A DNA stretch of 47,109 nt from JAYFRE01 sp034926235 (GCA_034926235.1 JAYFRE010000005.1:1-47109), one strand, 5' to 3'; positions 8,488 to 16,914 are shown, numbered from the stretch's first letter. Notes: generated from the sequence alone by a model not told the origin. Numbers and translations are program-made.

Positions 8488-9006
8488 ATGAAAAACAGTG
8501 CATCCAGATTGGCCCTTTATCTGGCCCACAGAGGGTCGCTGGTCGATTTCGCCTCGCCCATCGTCGGCTGCCGCGCTCAAGCGGAAGATGTGGTGCAGGA
8601 AGCCTATCTGCGCTTCAACGCTGCCGGCGAACGAGCGTGCGAGGCCAATCGGGCTATCATCCATCCGGTCGGCTATCTTTATCGCACGGTGCGTAACTTG
8701 GCCCTGAATTGCGTGCGCCGCCGGGCCTTGGAAAAAACCTCGTCCGACCCGGACGCCCTGGTCACCTTGGCCGCGGTGATGACTACGCCAGAACAGAACG
8801 TCATCTACCGCGAAGAGCTTCAGGCGGTGGCCCAAGCCCTGGCCCGGCTGCCGGAAAGAACGCGGCGCGCCTTTGAATTGCACCGCCTGGGGGGCCATAC
8901 CTTGCAGCAGGTGGCGGTCATCCTTGGCATTTCCGTGGGGCTGACTCACCAATTGGTCCGCAATGCCCTGACTCATTGCGCCGAGTGCCTGGATGACGAG
9001 GATTAA
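8488..9006 (+). CDS. FecI-type ECF RNA polymerase sigma factor
   Basis: The 172-residue ECF sigma factor has region 2 (about 15-80, with AEDVVQEAYLRF and VGYLYRTVRNLALNCVRRR) and region 4 (about 110-165, with LPERTRRAFELHRLGGHTLQQVAVILGIS cut here into motif and helix-turn-helix). These are hallmark FecI-subfamily features. It should direct transcription of the downstream receptor operon when released by FecR. The ATG at 8488 is chosen; an in-frame GTG at 8410 would start inside the Fur-like box and the expected promoter. The gene is followed closely by a 35-codon ORF and FecR. Confidence 0.92.
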   Translation: MKNSASRLALYLAHRGSLVDFASPIVGCRAQAEDVVQEAYLRFNAAGERACEANRAIIHPVGYLYRTVRNLALNCVRRRALEKTSSDPDALVTLAAVMTTPEQNVIYREELQAVAQALARLPERTRRAFELHRLGGHTLQQVAVILGISVGLTHQLVRNALTHCAECLDDED

Positions 9007-9007
9007 A

Positions 9008-9115
9008 ATGCCCGATCAGTCGCAGAACTGTTGTCGGAATGTCGTCTGGGGCACGCTCCGTTCTTCGCGCAGGGCCTTAGCGCAAAAAAGCCTGCGGCCA
9101 TGGTGCCGTCGATGA
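9008..9115 (+). CDS. 35-codon ORF translationally coupled to the FecR gene
   Basis: An ATG at 9008 lies directly after the sigma-factor stop, with GAGG (8998-9001) six bases upstream. This is the best start signal between the sigma and anti-sigma genes. Its frame ends at TGA 9113-9115, overlapping the FecR ATG at 9112 as ATGA. The predicted peptide is basic and Cys/Arg-rich and resembles nothing I know. The arrangement suggests a leader ORF whose translation delivers ribosomes to fecR. A run of six A (9085-9090) near its end would let a -1 slip join the two frames, so a frameshifted N-terminus is an alternative. Confidence 0.4.
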   Translation: MPDQSQNCCRNVVWGTLRSSRRALAQKSLRPWCRR

Positions 9116-10086
9116 GCCGCTTCCCCCACCGGGACGATCCGGCCTGGGAACAGGCGCTGGACTGGCTGATGCGGATTCAGGCCGCACCGGAAGACGAGAC
9201 TCTGCGCCAGGCTTGCGCACATTGGGTTTCGGAAAGCGAGGCTCATTCCAAAGCCTATCGTAAAGCAGAAAAAGTGTGGTGTCTGACGGGTGCGATTCCG
9301 GCGGCCTTTCCCGCCCGGCCCGCGTCTCGGACGGCGCAATCCCCGTCGCCGACGCGAGGAAGGCGGCACGCCCTGATGGGCGTGGCGGCGGCCCTGGCCG
9401 CTTGTCTGGTTCTGGTTTTCGGACCCGATCTGAACCGGCGCTGGGGAGCGGATTTCCATACCGGCACGGGTGAGACGAGGCCGATTTCCCTGGCGGACGG
9501 CAGCGCCATCGATCTTGATGCCGAAAGCGCTATCGACGTGTCGTTGTCTGCGGATAGGCGCGCCGTGTCGCTGCGGACCGGGCGGGCTTTTTTTCGGGTG
9601 GCGGCCGATCCGACCCGGCCTTTCGTCGTATCGGCGGGAAAGACGACGGTGACGGTCACCGGCACAGCCTTTGACGTCGCCAGCATCGGGCAGGACATTG
9701 TCGTGGAAGTTCAGTCCGGTTCAGTCCTGGTGACGGTAGCCGGAGTTGGTCAGGAGGTGAACATCGCCCTGAAGCCGGGTGAACGGGTCCGTCTGTCGGG
9801 CCCTGATGGCCGTCTGACCGAGGACGCGGTGCCACCGGCGCAGGTCGGGCTGTGGCGCAGCGGCCGTCTGGTGGTGAATGGCGCGACCCTCGCCCAGGTG
9901 GTGGAGGCGTTGCGCCCGCGCTATCACGGCCGGATCCTGATCAAGGATGAAACCCTGGCCAACCGCCAGGTGACGGGGGTTTTCGATCTTAACGATCCCG
10001 TCGCAGCCCTTAAAGCCGCGTTGCAACCGCATGGCGGCGTGGTGAGCCAGCCGATCCCGCATGTGATGGTGGTTTCCACGCGTTGA
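9112..10086 (+). CDS. FecR-type anti-sigma / transmembrane signal transducer
   Basis: The 324-residue protein has an N-terminal cytoplasmic anti-sigma (DUF4880) segment starting DDPAWEQALDWLMRIQ. A single transmembrane helix follows (about 84-103, GVAAALAACLVLVFGPDL), then a periplasmic FecR domain (TGETRPISLADGSAIDLD to TGTAFDVASIGQDIVVEVQSG). The C-terminal region, ending VMVVSTR, is a DUF4974/STN-like domain. It should receive the signal from the TonB-dependent receptor and control the upstream FecI-type sigma factor. ATG 9112 gives the normal family length and overlaps the stop of a small upstream ORF; an in-frame TTG at 9031 would add 27 atypical residues. Confidence 0.9.
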   Translation: MSRFPHRDDPAWEQALDWLMRIQAAPEDETLRQACAHWVSESEAHSKAYRKAEKVWCLTGAIPAAFPARPASRTAQSPSPTRGRRHALMGVAAALAACLVLVFGPDLNRRWGADFHTGTGETRPISLADGSAIDLDAESAIDVSLSADRRAVSLRTGRAFFRVAADPTRPFVVSAGKTTVTVTGTAFDVASIGQDIVVEVQSGSVLVTVAGVGQEVNIALKPGERVRLSGPDGRLTEDAVPPAQVGLWRSGRLVVNGATLAQVVEALRPRYHGRILIKDETLANRQVTGVFDLNDPVAALKAALQPHGGVVSQPIPHVMVVSTR

Positions 10087-10264
10087 GCGTTTTTGCGAAG
10101 AATCTGAAGCCGCCGCTTGCGCCGCCCGACGCTGGCCACACTCATCGGCATGTTGAGCGTCTCTATCACTGCCAGGGCGAGGCCGATTTCCTAGGGGCTG
10201 AGAGAGTCGAAAAAAATCATGAAAATCTGAAAATTGATCGGGGTCGGGTGTCTTCATCCCATTA

Positions 10265-10288
10265 GCGACGCAAATACGTCGCGTTTGC
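10265..10288 (+). promoter_or_regulatory. Inverted repeat upstream of the TonB-dependent receptor gene
   Basis: GCGACG (10265-10270) and CGTCGC (10277-10282) are perfect inverted repeats around CAAATA. A second interleaved pair, GCAAA (10270-10274) and TTTGC (10284-10288), ends in the same bases as the Fur-like box before the sigma gene. It lies 22 bases before the receptor ATG, inside a 223-base gap. It could be an operator or an mRNA hairpin affecting the receptor start; I cannot decide which. Confidence 0.35.
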
Positions 10289-10309
10289 ATTAGCGGGGGA
10301 TGACTGACG

Positions 10310-12685
10310 ATGCGAAAAGAAGAACGGCGCGATAGCGGCCGGATGGTGGGGAATCTGGGGATGACGAGGGGGCTGTTGAGCGGTGTTGCGCTGTTGAGCC
10401 TGCTGGCGGCCCAACCCGCACCAGCGGCAGAATCGGCGGCGCAAGGGGGACATACGGCCCTGGCGGCAACCCGAAATTTTGAAATCCCGGCCCAGCCTTT
10501 GGCCGGTGCGCTGACCTTGTTCGGAGTTCAATCCGGACTTCAGGTCACGGTGGATACGGCCCTGCTTTCCGGCCTGCACACGCACGGAGTGACGGGAGAA
10601 CGGAGTCCGGAAGAGGCCCTGGCCGCGTTGTTGGCAGGTACAGGCATGACGTGGCGTTTCAGCGACCCCAACACCGTCATGGTCGAACAGGGTGCGACGA
10701 ATGGGTCCTCGATGATGCTGGACCCCGTCACCGTAACCGGCGAAAAGGTGGAGCGTAGCCTTCAGGAAACCGCATCCTCGGTCAGTGTGATCAGCAGCGA
10801 GGAGTTGGAGCGCAAGGTCGGCGCAGCGTCCGTGGCCGACGCAACCCTGGATATTCCCAATGTCATTTATGCCGGTACGGTGGCGGCCCCCGTCATTCGC
10901 GGCCAGGATACGCAAGGCCCCAATTTCGGGTCCTCGGCCTTTTTCGGCGGCACCATTCCGCGCGCCACCGTCAATCTCGACGGCCATTACCAGAATTTCT
11001 ACGAATATACGTTCGGCTCGACTTCGATTTGGGATGTCGACAGCGTGGAACTGTTCCGGGGACCGCAGACGACGTCGCAAGGTGCCAACGCCATCGCCGG
11101 GGCGATCATCGTCAACACCAAAGATCCGACCTTTGAACCCGAGGCGGCCTATCAGGCGGAAATCGGCAATTACAACCGGCATCGGACCTCGGCGATGGTT
11201 TCAGGCCCGATCGCGGGCGACCAGTTGGCCGGGCGTATCGCCGTCGATTATTTCGAGCGCGACACCTTCATCGATTATGTCAGACCCGGCTTCCTGAAGG
11301 GGGACACCGATCACGAGTTTCGTTCGCTGAATGCGCGCGCCAAGCTGTTGTGGGTGCCTACGCATATCGACGGGCTGAGCGCCAAGCTTACATACTCGCA
11401 TATCAACAACAACCGGCCGACCGGGGAATCGGCCTCACAACCCTATAGCGATCTCAACAGCATGACGCGCACCATGCCGAGCTGGGATCAGAGCACGGAT
11501 ATCGGGGTTCTCGATGTCGATTACGATATCGGGACCGGGGTGAGGCTGTTCAACCAATCCCAGCTCTCAAAAACCCATGTGGACCGCATCGCCGCCCCGA
11601 TGAGCAATGGGGCGGCCATCATCGACCAGAAGAATTTCTCGAACGAATCGCGGCTGAATTTCGGCGACAAACAATCCACCGTAAGCGGATTGGCCGGCAT
11701 TTATCTGGCCCGGACCATTTCCGACGATTGGCTCTATGTGAATGGGCCTTCCGACTTCGACGACACCAAGAACAATATCGGCCTTTTTTCCGAAATGTCG
11801 GTTCGCCTTGACCCGCAATGGACGCTGACCGGCGGGCTGCGTTTCCAGATGGACCAGATCCGGCGCAGCGGCACGTCGAACTATGCGACCGAACCTCTCG
11901 ATTACGACAAGACCTTCAAAGCCGTTTTGCCGAAGGTTTCGCTGGCCTATGACGTGACGCCGGATGTCACGGTGGGCGCACTCGTCAGCCGGGGATACAA
12001 TCCGGGCGGCATCAATCTCAGCTTCGCCAGTAAGAAATTCTCCACCTTCGCACCGGAAAAGGTCTGGAACTACGAACTCTTTTCCAGATCCAGGCATTTT
12101 GGCGACCGCCTCGGCATCACCAGCAACCTGTTCTACAGCGACTACAAGAATTCGCAGCGCCTGCTGCCCGATTATCTGAACGGCATCCAATATGGCGTCA
12201 CCGTCGTCAACGCCAAGAGCGCGCAGGTCTATGGCCTTGAATTCGGCACCGATTATCTGGTTCGCGACGATCTTCGCCTGAAGGCGGGAGCGGGGCTGTT
12301 GCACAGCAATATCGACCGATTTACCAATGCGGCCGGTATCGCTTACAGCGGGAAGGAATTCGGCAAGGCACCGGGTTACACGCTCAGCATCGGCGTGGAC
12401 TGGACGATGATTCCCGATCTCAAACTGGGGGTGGAATCCCGCCTGACGGGCGGATACTACTCCACCGACGAAAACAGCCCCGCCTACAAGGTTGACCGCT
12501 ACAGCATCACCAATGTCCGGATCAGCTACGCCTTGCGCAAATCCTTGGAGATCTATGGTTTCGCAAACAATGTCTTTGACAAGCGTACGCCGGTCCTGTT
12601 CTCGGACGACCGCACGGCCGGGGGCATCGTCGGCAACATGGTGGAACCGTGCATGTTCGGCGTCGGTGTGAAAGGTACTTTCTAA
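10310..12685 (+). CDS. TonB-dependent outer-membrane receptor with N-terminal STN signalling domain
   Basis: The 791-residue FecA/FpvA-type transducer has a signal peptide (about 1-40, hydrophobic core LLSGVALLSLLAAQP, cleavage after APAA). An STN domain follows at about 54-125 (FEIPAQPLAGALTLFGVQSG ... TVMVEQG). The TonB-box/plug region runs from about 135 (VTVTGEKVERSLQETASSVSVIS) and includes VELFRGPQTTSQGANAIAGA. A 22-strand-type beta barrel ends in the terminal Phe of GVGVKGTF. The STN domain and adjacent sigma/anti-sigma genes show it signals its own induction. The ligand, probably a ferric siderophore or chelate, cannot be read. The ATG at 10310 has GGGGA about 10 bases upstream. The next gene starts immediately after its stop. 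Confidence 0.93.
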   Translation: MRKEERRDSGRMVGNLGMTRGLLSGVALLSLLAAQPAPAAESAAQGGHTALAATRNFEIPAQPLAGALTLFGVQSGLQVTVDTALLSGLHTHGVTGERSPEEALAALLAGTGMTWRFSDPNTVMVEQGATNGSSMMLDPVTVTGEKVERSLQETASSVSVISSEELERKVGAASVADATLDIPNVIYAGTVAAPVIRGQDTQGPNFGSSAFFGGTIPRATVNLDGHYQNFYEYTFGSTSIWDVDSVELFRGPQTTSQGANAIAGAIIVNTKDPTFEPEAAYQAEIGNYNRHRTSAMVSGPIAGDQLAGRIAVDYFERDTFIDYVRPGFLKGDTDHEFRSLNARAKLLWVPTHIDGLSAKLTYSHINNNRPTGESASQPYSDLNSMTRTMPSWDQSTDIGVLDVDYDIGTGVRLFNQSQLSKTHVDRIAAPMSNGAAIIDQKNFSNESRLNFGDKQSTVSGLAGIYLARTISDDWLYVNGPSDFDDTKNNIGLFSEMSVRLDPQWTLTGGLRFQMDQIRRSGTSNYATEPLDYDKTFKAVLPKVSLAYDVTPDVTVGALVSRGYNPGGINLSFASKKFSTFAPEKVWNYELFSRSRHFGDRLGITSNLFYSDYKNSQRLLPDYLNGIQYGVTVVNAKSAQVYGLEFGTDYLVRDDLRLKAGAGLLHSNIDRFTNAAGIAYSGKEFGKAPGYTLSIGVDWTMIPDLKLGVESRLTGGYYSTDENSPAYKVDRYSITNVRISYALRKSLEIYGFANNVFDKRTPVLFSDDRTAGGIVGNMVEPCMFGVGVKGTF

Positions 12686-12967
12686 ATGAGTGGCGGGATC
12701 CAACTGGCGGCCATCGCCGCCAGCATTGCCGGAGCGTTGTGCTTGTATCTGGCGTCGCCCAGCCAGCACATCCTGGCCAAGCCCTGGCCGGTCTGGCTGG
12801 GCGGGGGCGGCGCTTTCACCCTGGCGTTCCTGGGCTGGCTGATCTGGTGCCGGCTTTCGGATCCCGCCGCCGCCTTCTTCTCCGTCCTGACCCTGGCGAT
12901 GGCAACCTTGCTGGCAACGCCGATTCTGTCGGCCCTGGTTCGCGCCCGCCGGGACAATCGGTCATGA
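12686..12967 (+). CDS. Small inner-membrane protein, DUF3325-like, of the iron-uptake operon
   Basis: The 93-residue protein has three predicted membrane helices (about 5-24, 36-54 and 60-82). The segment CLYLASPSQHIL after the first helix resembles DUF3325 proteins, which accompany TonB-receptor / PepSY clusters. Its start directly follows the receptor stop, and its own stop overlaps the next start (ATGA, 12964-12967). The function is unknown; inner-membrane support of ferric-siderophore handling is the contextual guess. The family assignment is from memory of the pattern and only moderately sure. Confidence 0.72.
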   Translation: MSGGIQLAAIAASIAGALCLYLASPSQHILAKPWPVWLGGGGAFTLAFLGWLIWCRLSDPAAAFFSVLTLAMATLLATPILSALVRARRDNRS

Positions 12968-13242
12968 AGGCGGGTGGCGCGGCCGGCTGGTGGGGCCGGA
13001 TCACGGCCGGGCTTCTGCTGGGATTTCCTTTAGGCCTCGCCCTGGCCGGCCTTTTCGTCCAACTGGCGCCCGATGGACCCGGCAAGTTTCAGCTTGCCAT
13101 GTGGCTGGTGACGCCGCCCTGGGTGGCGGCGCTTGCCAGCGTCTTCCTGGTCCGTGACGGGGTTCGGGCCTGGCTGTGGCTGGGCGGGGCTACCGCCGTC
13201 GCCTATGCCGCCTTGTTTCTTTGTCGCTATTTCGCCGGATAA
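12964..13242 (+). CDS. Small inner-membrane protein, DUF3649-like, of the iron-uptake operon
   Basis: The 92-residue protein has about three membrane helices (GRITAGLLLGFPLGLALAGL; LVTPPWVAALASVFLV; AWLWLGGATAVAYAALFL). This topology and position, between a receptor and a PepSY protein, match DUF3649 'iron-regulated membrane protein' genes. ATG 12964 overlaps the previous stop by four bases. Only 4 bases separate its stop from the PepSY gene, so all three membrane genes look translationally linked. No catalytic residues are visible. Confidence 0.72.
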   Translation: MKAGGAAGWWGRITAGLLLGFPLGLALAGLFVQLAPDGPGKFQLAMWLVTPPWVAALASVFLVRDGVRAWLWLGGATAVAYAALFLCRYFAG

Positions 13243-13246
13243 GGTC

Positions 13247-14842
13247 ATGCGCAACGACATTCTTCGCACCTGCCGGGTAGTTCATGGCTGGCTTGGCATC
13301 GTCACCGGCTTATTCCTGTTCATCGCTTTCTATGCCGGAGCCGTCACCATCTTCTGGCCGGCCCTGGACCGTTGGGCCCTGCCCCCTTCAATCGGTCTTG
13401 TCACGCCGTTGGAGCAGGCGGTCGAGCTGATCGAACAGGCAAACGAGCAGCAGCCCGAATCGCGGCGCGACTTCACTTTGCATCTGGGGGTCGATACCGA
13501 AATTCCGGCCCGTATGACGTGGCGGCCTTCACGGGAAAGCCGGGAATTGGTGGCGGCGTCTCTGGACGCGGATGGCCATCTGCACCTGTCGTCTCTGACC
13601 CCCACCGCACTTGGCCGTTTCATCGATCATGTGCACCGGACCGGCGGTCTGCCGGTCGGGGAGGAACTGGGGACGGCGATCATGGGGGGCGTCAGCCTCC
13701 TTTATGCCGTGGCGCTGATTTCGGGCCTTGTCATCTTCCTGCCGTCTCTGACCCGCGATCTGTTCGCTCTTCGTATCGGCCCCAGCGCAAAGCTGTTGTG
13801 GCGGGACATCCATAATCTGGTGGGTATGGTCAGTCTGCCGTTCCATCTGGTGATCGCGCTTACCGCCGTGGTGTTCTGCCTGCATGACGAGATTTATGAC
13901 GCACTCGACCGGGTGGTTTATCGGGGGACATTGCGTGCGGTGTTCCAGGCCGAGAACCCCTTTGGCTCGGTGCCGCGCGATCCTGCTCCGGCTGCTATGC
14001 TGTCCCCTGCGGAAATTCTGGCGCGTCTGAAAGACAAAGCGCCCGGTTTCCAGCCCAACGCCTTGCAATATCGCAACGCAGGCACGAAAGGCGCCAGCGT
14101 GACGGTGTGGGGCGGCGACGAACGCTATCTGATGCGGATGCGCGAAAGGGGCTTCGTGGTGATGAGCGCCGTTACCGGCGAAATCGCCAACACCGAATAT
14201 CTGCCCGGATTCCAGGGGGGATATGGGCGAACCGTGTCGGCCTTCTTTGCGCTGCACGCGGGCAATTTCGGCGGACCAGCGGTGAAGTGGGGCTATTTCG
14301 TCCTGGGGCTGGGCGGAGCCTTTTTGTTCTATTCCGGGAATCTGCTTTGGATCGAGAATCGCCGCCGCCGGGACAAGGACGGCGGGAAGAGAGGCGTGCC
14401 GTCCCGCTCCGTTCGCGGAATGGCGATCGCCACTACCGGTGTGTGCCTGGGGTCGATGATCGGCGTGTCGCTGTCCATTGCCGCCAGCAAATGGCTGCAT
14501 GTCTATGCCGGCCAGCCGGCAATCTGGCAAAATGGAATTTTCTATGCGGCGTTGTTCGTCGCTCTGGGGTGGTCGTTCCTTCGGGGAGCTGTCCGAGCCA
14601 GGGCGGAACTGCTTTGGGTTTCAGCGGCGGTCACCATCGCCATCCCGCTGACCTCGTTCCTGGCCTGGGTTGTTCCCTCCTTGGGCTTGTGGGTGTGGCA
14701 AGAGAGCATCGGCGTCGATGCCGCCGCCTTGGCCGGAGCGGTAATCTTTGCCGCCTTGGCAAGGCGCTCGGCCCGGCCGGTCCGTTCGGCGTCCGCCGTG
14801 CCGTCATCGGGAGCGATGATCAGGGCCGATTGCCCGGATTGA
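13247..14842 (+). CDS. PepSY-associated transmembrane protein (PiuB/FoxB-like)
   Basis: The 531-residue inner-membrane protein starts in the conserved way, MRNDILRTCRVVHGWLGIVTG, with a first membrane helix at about 15-35. A periplasmic PepSY-type region and further helices follow (about 150-170, 190-215, 360-380, then three more after 390). His residues sit in or near helices (VVHGW, DIHNLVG, FHLVI, FALHAGNFGG), as in family members thought to bind haem and reduce ferric-siderophore iron in the periplasm or inner membrane. That role is family knowledge, not seen here. It closes the operon. An in-frame upstream GTG/ATG extension would run into the preceding gene, so the ATG at 13247 is used. 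Confidence 0.88.
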   Translation: MRNDILRTCRVVHGWLGIVTGLFLFIAFYAGAVTIFWPALDRWALPPSIGLVTPLEQAVELIEQANEQQPESRRDFTLHLGVDTEIPARMTWRPSRESRELVAASLDADGHLHLSSLTPTALGRFIDHVHRTGGLPVGEELGTAIMGGVSLLYAVALISGLVIFLPSLTRDLFALRIGPSAKLLWRDIHNLVGMVSLPFHLVIALTAVVFCLHDEIYDALDRVVYRGTLRAVFQAENPFGSVPRDPAPAAMLSPAEILARLKDKAPGFQPNALQYRNAGTKGASVTVWGGDERYLMRMRERGFVVMSAVTGEIANTEYLPGFQGGYGRTVSAFFALHAGNFGGPAVKWGYFVLGLGGAFLFYSGNLLWIENRRRRDKDGGKRGVPSRSVRGMAIATTGVCLGSMIGVSLSIAASKWLHVYAGQPAIWQNGIFYAALFVALGWSFLRGAVRARAELLWVSAAVTIAIPLTSFLAWVVPSLGLWVWQESIGVDAAALAGAVIFAALARRSARPVRSASAVPSSGAMIRADCPD

Positions 14843-14867
14843 AAGGCTGTTCAGCAAAGGAGGCTAT

Positions 14868-14900
14868 ATGATCGATCATTCAAAATCGGTCAGCTCGTAG
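14868..14900 (+). other. Ten-codon ORF with a perfect Shine-Dalgarno after the PepSY gene
   Basis: AAAGGAGG (14856-14863) lies four bases before an ATG at 14868, but the frame closes after ten codons (MIDHSKSVSS). It sits 25 bases after the iron-operon stop. It may be the remnant of a further operon gene that was lost, or a real micro-ORF. Nothing else in 14901-14940 looks coding. Confidence 0.3.
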
Positions 14901-14958
14901 CGGCAGCAGCCCATCAAAGACGCCAGAAAATCTGAACCCTTTGAATCAGAAAAAGGAA

Positions 14959-15018
14959 CCCCTGGGAATCTTCTTTATGAGTTTGCGAGCTAACCCAAAG
15001 GCTTTCTTCCCATAGGGG
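14959..15018. repeat. Imperfect inverted repeat upstream of tadA
   Basis: CCCCTGGGAA (14959-14968) pairs with TTCCCA-TA-GGGG (15007-15018) with a two-base bulge. They enclose about 38 bases that hold a shorter AACCC/GGCTT-rich segment. It could end transcription of the iron operon or form part of the tadA leader. Neither strand shows a clear T-run after it. Confidence 0.35.
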
Positions 15019-15039
15019 ATTGCTCTAGCCTTGGCGGCC

Positions 15040-15477
15040 ATGAACCCCTTTTTCACCGCCGCTCTGGCCGAAGCCGAAGCCGCCGCCCGCAGAGGCGAGG
15101 TCCCGGTCGGCGCCGTTCTGGTCAAGGACGGAATCCTGATCGCGCGCGCCGGCAACCGCGTCGCCGAAGGGCCTGACCCCACCGCCCACGCCGAAATCCT
15201 GGCCTTGCGCGAAGGCGCTGTCCGTCTGGGCGAAAGGCTGGATGGCTGCGATCTGTATGTGACCTTGGAACCCTGCCCCATGTGCGCCGCCGCGATTGCG
15301 CTTTCGCGCATCCGCCGGCTTTATTTCGCCGCTTACGACCCCAAGGGCGGCGGCGTCGAACATGGCCCGCGCATCTTCGATCACGCGACCTGTCACCATC
15401 GTCCGGAAGTGATCGGCGGTATCGAGGAACGCCGCGCCGCTCAGCTCCTCAAGGATTTTTTCAAGGCGCGCCGATAA
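15040..15477 (+). CDS. tadA: tRNA-specific adenosine deaminase
   Basis: Deaminates the wobble adenosine A34 of tRNA-Arg(ACG) to inosine. The 145-residue protein has the zinc deaminase motifs HAE (in PTAHAEILAL; His ligand plus catalytic Glu) and PCPMCAAAI (the two Cys ligands). The family start MNPFFTAALAEAEAAARRGEVPVGAV argues for ATG 15040 over the in-frame TTG at 15031. It is convergent with purD, with 7 bases between the stops. Confidence 0.95.
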   Translation: MNPFFTAALAEAEAAARRGEVPVGAVLVKDGILIARAGNRVAEGPDPTAHAEILALREGAVRLGERLDGCDLYVTLEPCPMCAAAIALSRIRRLYFAAYDPKGGGVEHGPRIFDHATCHHRPEVIGGIEERRAAQLLKDFFKARR

Positions 15478-15484
15478 CCCCGGT

Positions 15485-16759
15485 TCAGCGCCCCAGCGCC
15501 CGCCAGGCGATATCCCGGCGGCAAAACCCTTCCGGCCAGTCGATGCGGTCCACCGCCCGGTAGGCTTTCTCCCGGGCTTCGGCCAGGCTCGGCGCATGGG
15601 CGGTGACGTTCAGCACCCGTCCGCCGGTGGCGATCACCTGTCCCTGACCATCACGATCCGTCCCCGCATGCAGCACCGAAACGCCGTCTTCAGCGTCGGC
15701 GTCACCCAGGCCGTGAATGACGCTGCCTTTCACATAAGGGCCGGGATAGCCTTTGGCCGCTATCACCACCACCAAGGCGGGATCGGGATCCCATTCCACC
15801 TGCTGGCCGGCCAAGGTCCCATCGATGGTGGCCAGCATCAGATCGACCAGATCGGACTTCAGCCGCGCCATCAGCACCTGGCATTCCGGGTCCCCGAAAC
15901 GGACATTGTATTCGAGCAGGCGGGGTTCTCCGTTCTCGATCATCACCCCGGCGAACAAGACGCCCTTATAGGGCGTGCCTTCGGCCTCCAGCCCACGCAC
16001 GGTAGGCAGAATGCAGCGTTCCATGATCTTGCGTTCGATGTCGGGCGTGACCACGGGCGCGGGCGCATAGGCTCCCATCCCGCCGGTATTGGGGCCGGTA
16101 TCGCCGTCGCCGACCCTTTTATGGTCCTGGGCCGACCCCAGCGCCAGCGCGTCATGGCCATCGACCAAGGCGAAGAAGCTTGCTTCCTCGCCGGACAGGA
16201 ATTCCTCGACCACCAGTTCCGCGCCGGCTTCGCCGAAAGCGCGGTCGTTCATCATCGATGAGACGGCGGCCAACGCCTCTTCGACGGTTTGGGCCACGAC
16301 CACGCCTTTTCCGGCTGCCAGACCATCGGTCTTGACCACGATCGGCGCGCCCATCTTACGGATATAGGCTGCGGCTGCCTCTGCGTCGGTGAAACGCCCA
16401 TAGGCGGCGGTCGGTACGCCAAAGGCGGCCAGCTTGTCCTTCATGAAGCCCTTAGAGCCTTCCAGCCGGGCTGCCGCCTCCGAAGGGCCGAATGCCTTGA
16501 TCCCCTTTTCCGCCAAACGGTCGGCCAGTCCCAGCACCAGCGGCACCTCGGGCCCGATCACCACCAGATCGATGGCGTTGGTCACGGCGAAGTCCGTCAA
16601 ACCGTCAATATCGTCGACGGCGATGGGCACCAGTTCGGCTTCGCGCGCGATGCCGGCATTACCGGGGGCCACGAAGATGCGCCCGCAACGGGGCGAGCGT
16701 TGCAGCGCCCGGCACAAAGCGTGCTCGCGCCCGCCCGATCCGACGACCAGGAATCTCAT
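15485..16759 (-). CDS. purD: Phosphoribosylamine--glycine ligase
   Basis: Joins phosphoribosylamine and glycine using ATP in the second step of de novo purine synthesis. The 424-residue ATP-grasp protein starts MRFLVVGSGGREHALCRAL, with a Rossmann-like N-terminal domain. The ATP-grasp glycine-rich segment follows (PIVVKTDGLAAGKGVVVA), then the conserved block HKRVGDGDTGPNTGGMGAYA and the C-terminal FGDPECQ region. It is divergent from xseA, a pairing often seen in alphaproteobacteria; the shared 155-base gap should hold both promoters, but no clear hexamers stand out. Confidence 0.96.
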   Translation of the reverse strand: MRFLVVGSGGREHALCRALQRSPRCGRIFVAPGNAGIAREAELVPIAVDDIDGLTDFAVTNAIDLVVIGPEVPLVLGLADRLAEKGIKAFGPSEAAARLEGSKGFMKDKLAAFGVPTAAYGRFTDAEAAAAYIRKMGAPIVVKTDGLAAGKGVVVAQTVEEALAAVSSMMNDRAFGEAGAELVVEEFLSGEEASFFALVDGHDALALGSAQDHKRVGDGDTGPNTGGMGAYAPAPVVTPDIERKIMERCILPTVRGLEAEGTPYKGVLFAGVMIENGEPRLLEYNVRFGDPECQVLMARLKSDLVDLMLATIDGTLAGQQVEWDPDPALVVVIAAKGYPGPYVKGSVIHGLGDADAEDGVSVLHAGTDRDGQGQVIATGGRVLNVTAHAPSLAEAREKAYRAVDRIDWPEGFCRRDIAWRALGR

Positions 16760-16914
16760 CGTCCCATCTCCTCAAATTCCCCCTGACCAGCCACGGGTCT
16801 GCACCGGCTTTGTAGCACCCCGCCCAAGGTTACGCCAAGCCTCGCGGCTTGCCCCCGGCCAAGGCTTGCGCCTATTGTCTGTACCTCCCTTGATTCAGGC
16901 CCCTTGGAAAGACC

